From positions 282,606 to 346,605 of the forward strand of contig VFFE01008475.1 of the NCBI GenBank assembly GCA_008921705.1: a stretch of 64,000 nt of DNA, given 5' to 3'. Numbering within the stretch: position 1 is the stretch's first letter; each line of letters starts with the position of its first letter. Both the position numbers and the translations under genes were made by a program. The stretch comes from Burhinus oedicnemus (taxonomy: Eukaryota; Chordata; Aves; Charadriiformes; Burhinidae). Positions 35,201-45,700 of the stretch are shown piece by piece. The notes beneath the pieces were generated by a model. The model saw only the letters and a program-made list of their open reading frames with translations. It was not told the DNA's origin and ran no database searches.

Positions 35201-38200
35201 GAAAGACTGTAATTTTGAGACCAAATTATTTTTTAATTTCGATCTAAGACATGGTGATTTCCATATGCCTTTAAGACAAAATAGCACTTAAACATTTCAT
35301 CTGTATAGGAAAGTGACATTGTCAACAATGGTCTTGATAACTAATGTTTATAGGTGACCCTAAAGCTAATAATTGCAGACATGAAACATGTCATAGATTT
35401 GACAGTCCATTATACACAAAAGATTCATGGATTTTGCCTGTGTTGATGCTCAAGAAATGGGTAAGGGATTGCAGAGGTGCAGTTTTACTTTTTCAGACTC
35501 CTCTAAAATAGTTCTAATATATACTACTCTGACTTTAATAAAGCACAAGACCAACTTAAGCCTCCTTGACCTGTTTATCGTGTATTGAGGAAATTCCCTG
35601 CTCCGTTATCCTACTGTTTACTGTATTTGTAGCATTAAGTTGTACATGTGATGAATGTTCAGAGTTGTTAATGTGTTACTGCGGTTTGCAAAGTCCAAAG
35701 TCTGATATGATTACGTCTTAGTTTATAAAACTCTGATAGCCCTCTTCCTAGAGACTGATTACCCTCCATTTCTGAGGTGTTATCTGGACAAAATTATACC
35801 AAAAATCTCAGAAATTCTTTTGTGATTTCAGATGCTACCAATGTGGCAGGTGTTATTAGTGGGTCACTTCTGTAATATACAACTTAACCGGTGGCTGCAT
35901 GGATGGTTTGCCAGGCAAAAAGAATTACCCTAACTTCCATAAAAGTGAACTAGTTGCTGTTTATCTGTGTTGAGGAATTAAACTGTGTGTCAAGTTTGTG
36001 GTAAGTGGTGTTGTCTGGATCAGATGACTTGTGCAGCTGGGGTTATTCTGCATCTTGTGAAAGATTAGGGAAGTTGTGGGGAGGATCCTGCACATACTCT
36101 GAAACTACCATACTTCTGTCCTTTGAATTAAATTCTGCAGCATGCCTTTTATTTAAAACAAAACCAACCAGCAATCGAAAGAAAACTCACAAATGTGAGC
36201 AAAGTAATGCGGCAGCATAGGTAAACAGCTTGGGGGGAAGGGGAAAAAAGTAAGCTTCAAGACAAGCCTTGTCTGAAAAGTTCAAAAATTTACTTAAATT
36301 TCAGTGCTAGTTGCAGTACCCATTACTTCTGCAGATGTGCTCCCACAGTTCTAGCCAGGGTGAAACAACTTCTTAGAGGTCTGGGAAGCTTAACTTTTCT
36401 TGCTCTTAAATTCCACAGTGAACTACATCACCTTGGAAGAAGCTGGGCTGTAGGAATGTGGTAAAACACAAGGGATATGCTATTGATACAGACTACTTCT
36501 AAAATTTCACTAAATTATATCAAAGGATAGCGCAAAATATCTGGTCTGCTGCAAGGTTCAGGCTTCTGACACCATGTACTATTGAGTGTGTATGAGATCA
36601 TGGATTGCTGTGTGCCAAGGCTCAGGTATAATTTTCTGCCCGTCATAGAGCTGATCTTGGAGTATGTAGAGGATATGAAATAACCTACATGTTGGAGCGG
36701 TATGTGCATCTGCCTTGAGCAGTGGATTTAAAGCATCTGCTTGTTGTATTTTTTGATGCAAGATGATTATTTGTTCATTCAAAGTATATCTCAGTTCTGT
36801 GGTTTTATTTGGCTAACGAGCTAAAAAGGGTGTGCTCTTTCTTAGTTCTTTTTGCTGTAGAGTAACTACTGAGTTCACGTTCTCCCTACACACAGGTCTC
36901 TAGCTGTGAGGAGGAATGCATTGTCTTAAGTCACACCTTCTCACCCCCGAGCTCTGATCCCTTCCCAAATAATGCAGCTTCAACTTTCCCTTCAAACTTT
37001 CCCTTCAAATATTCCCTAGGCTTGCTGGTAACTCTCTGTGTCCTCTGATGAAAATTACTAAATCCACCAGAATATCCCCTTACAAACAGCATAAGCTCAG
37101 AGCATAAACAAACCTTGCATCTATGTAATCCGCATTGAGGACTTTACTAATTTATGAATGGTCTCATGATGTGTTGCTTACATCTCAAGAATGGACGCTT
37201 AACATAAGTTGAACCCATATACAATTGTTGGTATTTTTATATTAAAGTCTGTATGGAGTTCTTATAAGGTATACAATAGTGAAATATCTGCAGGCTACAA
37301 AAATAAAGCCGTATCAGAAGAAAGGGACATGAATGAGGCACCTGGGGAAAGAAATCCTTAACGTGATGTGTATGTTTGAATCGGTGTTTTGTGCCCAGAA
37401 GGCGAAGGCTGCACTCAATGGAGCAGATATCTATGCAGGATGCTGCACGCTAAAAATTGAATATGCAAGGGTAATGCTTGGACCTTCTCTTTTAATTTTA
37501 CTAGAAAAATGTATGTAATCGAGACTTAACCTTTTTCACTTTTACTTTGTTTGAACAGCCAACTCGACTTAATGTCATTAGAAACGACAACGATAGTTGG
37601 GACTACACTAAACCGTATCTGGGCCGACGAGGTAGGTTTTCGTATGTTATCGCTGTAGATATTTGACTATACTAATGACAATCCTTTATACGTGGTCAGG
37701 CTGTATCGCAGTAGTCATTCCAAAGCAAGCCAGTGCTGCTGAAGGCTGTTCACAAGCCAGGAAATTAACCCTGAGCCCTAGTGCCCCCTACTGCCGTGTG
37801 CTTGAGCCACTTAGTTCAACAAGGAGCCCACACCTGCAAGCACCTTCGCAGTTCTCAAGGACTTGCATTTCTCCAAGCAGCTCTCTCTCTTTGGAGGAGA
37901 GGAAACCTGGTACAGACTATTCCTTACAAACTACAAACTTGCACACTGCTTCTCCTTCGAAAGGACTCTTTTCCCCTATGTTGGACGAGGCATTAAGAAG
38001 GATAGAGGACTTCAGCAGGCTGACTCTACACTTCATCATGCACCACATCGGCATCAGAAAAAAAAAAATCAAACAAACAAACAAAAAAACCCTCTGAAAA
38101 AACTCAGACTTGCAATTCACCTTGTCTGCATACTGCATGCACCACCACCACAAGTTTTTAAAGGAGGACACTTTCAGTACTTCAGATTTGTATGGGATGA

Positions 38201-41200
38201 ATAACATGATAGACTGTACCCATTCTGTTCAAGTTTGTATGTATGCTGGTCTTATTTCCCTTAAAATTACAACTGAAAAATTGAGAACGTCCAAAATTAA
38301 GAACCTCTTGTTGATATCCTTGACGTTGTAACCTTTTTATTACATGCTGTATGTGAGAGTTGCATTCAGTCTTAACTGTAAATATTGTCTAGTAGTAGGG
38401 AAATTTAGTCCTTATCTGTAGATAGTCGGAACTGAGCAGTGCAATATCAGATAGGTCCCCTCAGTTATATTTAAGTACTAAAACAGGGAGATTCATAATC
38501 GGTACAGGCATACTGTCTCTTAAGTACTCAGCTGTAAAAATTACCAGAGCTTAACTCATGTCAGTGGAAACTATGACTTTATATGTAAAGACAAACTGCT
38601 GTGTAGCCTAACTCCTGTGAAGTGTTTATTTAAAAAAAAATATATATCTGTAACTTGAGTGCAGTGTTCAGTAACTTATGTACAATAACCTGTGCAATGT
38701 AAAGTTAGAAAAGTGACGACAATGTGTCCAAGATAGAGTATCTACTTATCAAAGGGTATATGAGAACCAGGGCTTTGGCCGTCTCAAGTGGTATGCACTT
38801 TCAAAGCAATTCTGCAGAGACGCTGGGCTTGTATAACCGCTGTACAATTAAAAACTTAGGGCCTGACTTTTCAAAATGAAGTTCTTGTAAAAAGTTAACA
38901 AGGGAGCTACAGTATTGGTTGTAGCTTGTAGGTTATGACTCTTTGTATGAGCAGTCAAATTTTTTTCTCAAATTCCTGAGTTTAAAAAGGGATTTTGAAG
39001 AAACCCGAGGGCAAGAAAAAAATCTGAGGGTTTGAATTTGAAAAATCTGAAGGATGAATGTGACCCTCGTATCTTTTGGTCATTGCAGTGTTTGGAGGCT
39101 GCCTTGTGACATTGTGCATCTAAGTACATTATGTAATTGGTCTGCAGGTAGATACGGCTGTATGAACTAAATGTTCCCCCAGCTAGAGAAAACAGTGGAA
39201 AATGAAAAACTTCGGATAGATATGGCTTCCTCTTTCTCAAGAACTCTCACTCTACTCTTTCGTTTTCCTTTTGTGACTTTGACCACCTGTCTCTATTTTC
39301 TGTACATCACTGTACTACACATAAGAGGAAATTAGACTTGTATAATATGTATCTATATATCATGCTATATACAATATAACAATATATTGTATATAGCATG
39401 ATTTTTCATTTATTGTGGCCCACATCCATTTATCTAGAAAACAGGAATATAAATTGTTGAGTGAACACTGAAATGAGAAAGCAGGCATCTAGAGCAATTT
39501 TACTCATAAAGAACCATAAAGTAATCCAGGACTTTTTTTTTGAGTGAGAGAGTTTTTGTATTGCTGCTTCAATTTACCCTTGCAGCAGCGTTGTTTGGCT
39601 TTTGAACTTAATGTGACCCAAACTGTAGGGGTCTGACTGCAGCGAGTAAGATCTTAGCCCAAAGGAATTTCATTCGGAGGACAGACATGCTAATACATCC
39701 TTTCAGAATTTCACCTCTTCCTCCCCTGCCTTCAAATGTTATGAAGGAAATGCTTTTTGCTAATGATTTTTTTTTTATTTTTTTTTTTTTTAGAACCAGT
39801 TTTAGTTCCTTATGGTAACAAGTTGCAGACTTCCCCATAGTATTTCTTCACTTAAGTAAACTTCCTAACAGATGCCTGCTGCTGTGAATCCATATTGCAT
39901 TAGACTGAACTGAAAAAACCACCTGACTTGAGTCTCCTACTTGCTTTTAGCCAGAAAGCTCAAACTGTAGTTTGGGGCGTTTCTTTTGGTGGTAATACCA
40001 GCATACGCAGTGACTCAAGGACCTGATTTAAAAACAAAACCACAAAACAGCAAACCCCAAACTTAAATGAGATTATAAAGAATCTTTCCATTCAGAATTA
40101 TTTTTAGCACAGATCAGTTCTCATGTTTCAGTGCCTGTTTGCACAAGTATTTGTACTGGCACAATTGAGGGACTTTGTTCAAGGAAGGAACAAGTATGTG
40201 GCAAAGAGAGGGCAGTGGACTACACCATCACAAGCAAGAAATATTTGTCAACCTGTGTTCTTCCAGAATTCTTTATTTGAAGAATATGGTCCTTTACTAT
40301 ATTACTGCGTGCAGTTTCAAAGGATTTAGCGCCACAGACTGGAATTATAAACTTGATTTTTCTGAGAGATCAGTACTGCATGCAGGCTAAATGCTCAAAA
40401 TACTTGATATGACTGTGTGTTTGCTTTCTAGAGTCAAGAATCAGTGCTGTTACCCTGAAAAGGGAATGGAAAAGTAAAACTTCACAAAAGTAATCTATCT
40501 TCTATATATTTAAAGGCATTCAGCACTGTTCTCTCTTCAGGCTTTATTGCCAAAGTAAATACCTGACTTGGAACCTGTCCTCAAAATCCTGACCAGAAAG
40601 GGCACATGTGTTTTCGTCTCCCACTGTTGTGCTGTCTAATGCGAATAGTCCCTGATTTTCAGGGGAAATGCCTCCAGCTGCATTGGGCTGGAGTTGCCGT
40701 TTTCAGCAGTCATACTTAAATTTCCTGGGAACTGTTGTAAACTGATAAATATCTTGCCCCATCTTTTCAACGTGGCTTTTTTAATTGTGAGAAATCAATT
40801 GTTGTTTACCACAAAGAAATCTGAAAGTTTTAGATTCCTTTGTCACGCAGCATGGATCTGATTAGAAAACACAGCTTTGGCTGTGATCCACTGCTTTCCT
40901 CCAGTAATGTAGACCCCTTGCTTAACTTTATATCATAGAGAACTGGGTTTTCTTAAAGGATTGACCGTTGTTTTAGTGCATTATTCAGTGATGTTTTTCT
41001 TCATTTGAACTGTTACGTGCTGCTGATAATGCAATAATGTACAATCCTTTCAGCACGCCCATAAATCAGTAGGTGTTCTGTAAATATATATGTACGCATA
41101 TGTAATGCTCTCTGTTTACTGATTATGAAACCATGTAATACAGGTTGTTGTTGGCTTATGCTGAAACTTCTTGAAAGAAGCCCACTTTGAAAATGTGTTG

Positions 41201-42706
41201 CTGTTGAAGCTAATATTATGATTCAGGTACTGTCTTTCAAAAGTACTGCATTTCAAATTTGTTTTAAGAGACACATAGGTAAATCCTGCTGTATGGTGTT
41301 ATCTATGCTAATGTGTGGTGTCTGTTTAGGAGAACTATTGGGTATTTCCATAAACTTTAAATGTCTGCATCTCCTCATTGGCCACTGCCCCCAATCAACT
41401 TAAGTGCAATTTGTTATACAGATGGCAGTCTTTTAATTTTGGTGTCCCAGGGCTACTACAGCTTGTGGTTTTAGATGTATAATGAATGAGAAATCATTCA
41501 TAAAATTAACACGGACTCAAATTACTTTTTTGCTTCTTAACTAGAAGCTTTGTGTCTTAACTGAAGAGATCAAGTGCATAGTTGTGCATACTAAACTGTT
41601 TTCTTTCCCTTCCCACATGTTAGACAGAGGGAAGGGCCGCCAGAGGCAAGCTATTTTGGGAGAGCACCCATCATCATTTAGACATGATGGTTATGGTAAG
41701 TAACATAGGATAACAGGTGGTTATGATTTCTTTACGTGTCATGTGGAATTCTAAATATTCAATGCTTAACTGTGGACCCCTGCAGCATGAGTAGTTCACT
41801 ATTGTGCTGTACGTGCGGTGCGGTCAGTCCATGTTCTGAAAATGCTAGTGATTCACCAAAATCTAGGTGCATTTATTGCCGTACCTCTTCTTTTCACGGA
41901 GAGCGTCCAGCTCTACAAATCTATTCCTTGGTAGAATGTTTCCTTTCAGTTGCCATCACCCTGTCAATGGATGGAAAATGACCTCTGTATTGGAAAAGCA
42001 GTTTTCTTCTAGAAAATGGCAACACAGCTTGATCAGTGGTTTGATGCAACACAGAGTTGTTTCATGTTCTTGCATGCAGAGCTGTGAATTGTGGGCTTTG
42101 CGTTTCTTCTAACCTAGGTAATTCTGAAAAGGTATAGCTATGTGACTGTGTAAGAATGCTGTTTTGCAATTAGTGCGATAAAGTGCTGCAGTTGTTACCA
42201 GTGCTATCTGTAAATGAAGGTCTGCTGTCACTTTCCTGTGTTGGAGCAAGACCTCAGGGCTGAGAAACTAATGTCCCCAGTTAGATGTGACTTTCGTAGT
42301 TATTTACTCTCTCCTAACTGTCAGATGCAATGTGATTTGTCTTGCCTCTTTCTTTGCAAATGTATTTATGATATTTTACAATGCAGGTTGACCTTTTACC
42401 TACTCTTTCCAAAGGTTCTTCAAATCTCCAGAATTTCCAAGTTCCGCCTTGTATTCACTGATGTTCTTTTTTCATGCTTCTGATACACCCTTCTACCTTA
42501 AATAACGTGGCTGTCTCCTCCTATACCACTGTCTCCCTCATTACCGCTTTTTGCTGGAGGGGGGAAAAGGACAAAAGGTTCCTTTTATACTTGGCTTATG
42601 TGAATTTCACGTTATTTTTGTCTCAGAAGAACAGGGATCCTCTCCTTGGTCTGTAATACTGATGTTTTCTATAAACAGAAGTATTGCATACTCATAATGT
42701 CTCCTC

Positions 42707-42745
<39 letters not shown>

Positions 42746-45700
42746 AAGAAATTGTTTATTTCAATGAAACTTGTCACTTTACCTGTAGTGGAAAATAGGA
42801 CAGCTTAATTTTGCATTAATGCAGGAGTTTAAGTATTCCTGTTTCTTCCAAATGGGCTGTTTGTAGAAAAGCAGCCTTCTGACTTAATCTCTTGTCTCTG
42901 GAAAAGAGCTGTGTCATCTCGTCTCCTGACCTCTGGCTAGAAGTTCACTCCCTTTGGTTTGTTTTTCCTACTGTGTAATATTCTTTCTTGGTGTCATGTA
43001 GTGCTATAAGTAGACCTGGCAATATTGCTGAAGGTTTATTTTAAATATTTCTTCTGATAGGTTTATGTTGCAATATTTTGTATGGGGCAGGGAAGAGACT
43101 ATTTTTATAACTACTGAAACACCTTTCTTCTCTTGTGTATAAAAACAATACCATGAAACAGCTCCTTCCTCCTTGTCTGGTAATGTAAGAAGAGACTTGG
43201 AACATCAAAGGGAATAGAAAATGTTTTATTGGTGGGGGCTTTTTGGTTTGTTTTTTTCTTTTTTTTTTTTTTTAAATTGGAAAAAGAATTAATGGAAACT
43301 GCTGCAATGTCATCTCTCCCCCCGCCTTAATATGCACTGCACATGTGGGCTTTAATGCATGATTAAGTAGTGAAACTTGTTTCAAACAATATGAAAGCAT
43401 GGTCTTTCATCTCCTTAGGGTCACACGGTCCTTTGTTGCCCTTGCCGAGCCGGTACCGAATGGGATCTCGGGACACTCCAGAACTTGTTGCTTATCCGTT
43501 GCCCCAGGCATCCTCCTCTTACATGCATGGTGGAAATCCTTCCGGGTCAGTTGTCATGGTCAGTGGGTTGCATCAGCTAAAGATGAACTGTTCAAGGGTC
43601 TTCAACCTGTTCTGCTTGTATGGAAACATTGAGAAGGTAAGGCATAATTTATTAGAAACTTGGGAACTGCTATAGTAATTTTAATTGTTTTGGAAAAACC
43701 TGGCAGAGATGATCTAAAAACATTTCCTAATAACTTATAAAACTCTTGGTTGGGCTATTTGTTGCAATGTCATTTTTTCCCCTTATCTGACTTAGGTGAA
43801 ATTTATGAAGACTATTCCAGGCACAGCACTGGTTGAAATGGGTGATGAGTATGCTGTGGAAAGAGCTGTCACACATCTCAACAATGTCAAGTTATTTGGA
43901 AAGAGACTTAATGTCTGGTAAATATGTTGTATCAGATTAATAGTCTACCAGTGGGCAGATGGAATGAGTTTGCAAACGGACAATATCCCATTGTTCTGTT
44001 ATCATTGTTCCAGTATCTGAAAGGGGCCTACATGAAATCTGAAGAGGGACTTTTTACAAGGGCATGTAGTGATAGGACGAGGGGTGATGGCTTCAAACTG
44101 GAAGAGGGGAGATTTAGATTAGATGTTGGGAAGAAATTCTTGACTGTGAGGGTGGTGAGACAGTGGCCCAGGTTGCCCAGAGAAGCTGTGGCTGCTCCAT
44201 CCCTGGAGGTGTTCAAGGCCAGGTTGGACGGGGCTTGGAGCAACCAGGTCTAGTAGGAGGTGTCCCTGCCCATGGCAGGGGGGTTGGAACGAGATGATCC
44301 TTAAGGTCCCTTCCAACCTAAACCATTCTATGATTTCCAATTTGCAACTATTATTTATTTATTTATTACTATTTATAATTTTACATGGATTGGCTGTTAA
44401 TAAACTGTCTGTAATGTGTCTAATTCATCCTTTCTACATTTTTTTTTAAAGAAGGTGTCAAATCCAACCCATCTTGTTCTCCTTCTCTTTCAAATTGTAA
44501 AGAAATATCAGCTCTGTTCTGGTTAGATCAATAATCTGTGTGCAAAGTATGCAAGTCTTAATTACTTAAGAAACTTTAACTATATATATCTCTCTCTCCT
44601 TAAATCCCAGTGTTTCCAAGCAGCATTCAGTAGTTCCAAGCCAGATATTTGAACTGGAGGATGGCACGAGTAGTTACAAGGATTTTGCAATGAGTAAGAA
44701 TAATCGCTTCACCAGTGCTGGCCAAGCATCTAAGAACATCATCCAGCCACCCTCTTGTGTGCTGCATTATTATAATGTTCCCCTGTGTGTAACTGAAGAA
44801 ACATTTGTAAAGGTAGGCAGTTGAAACGACTGTGACATACAGTGCTTTGGGGCTCTATCCTGCCTTTTACACTGTGCAACTTTTAAAAATAAATAACTGG
44901 CATAGTTACAGCATAGTGACTGGAAGAGAACTGGTTTTTAAAAGTGGTTTGTAGTCTCTCTGTATAGAAGCTGCTATAGTTTCACAATTCTGGCATTATT
45001 CTCTCCATTTATTTTTTTTTATTTTTTTTTTTTTTTTACGTGAGAAACAAGATCTTGGAAATAAAGTTGAGGAGATGAATGGGTTTTTTTGTGGAGGAAG
45101 GGGAAAAGGCTCACACAAAGCCAAATCCAGAGAAAGTTAGGACTGCAATTTGAAAAAAATGTACTGACTCCCTGAGATGGTTACTCTGGTGACTGCCAGG
45201 ATGTTTTGAAATGGAGAGAAGCATGTACCTGGAACAGTTTGCACAGTTGAGTCCTAAATGAACTCTGGATGCTTAAAACATGCGATACTGGGCTTCTCAA
45301 GCGGAGGCAGTGATAAAACTGTTGACAGTTCAGTGAGTTCTTTTTCAGTTCAATAAAAAAAATTTTTATTTTTTTTTTTTCAAGCTCTGTCTGAAAGTTA
45401 ACTCTGGTTCATGAGCAGTGTGCTTGTATGTACAACTGCGCTACTGCATTGAAGTGGGAATGTAAAAAAGAACTTGGTTTTATTTAAATACATTGTTTGA
45501 GATACTAGTGATATTGGTACTCTAACAATTTTTGTGCCTATAAAATCGTATTTATCGTGGGACCGGCACAGATATAGAAGCCTTGCTTTGCATACTATAG
45601 AATGGTATTCTAAAGAGTTACCAATCTAAACATATTTTTAAAATAATAATTTGCCATAAATTCTTGTAAGCTCTCTTTAAAGAGTCAGTATTTTCCTTTT

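Noticed and set aside
43924..44253. 109-codon frame after HNRNPLL exon 9
   Set aside because: It is mainly CR1 C-terminal coding sequence in intron 9.
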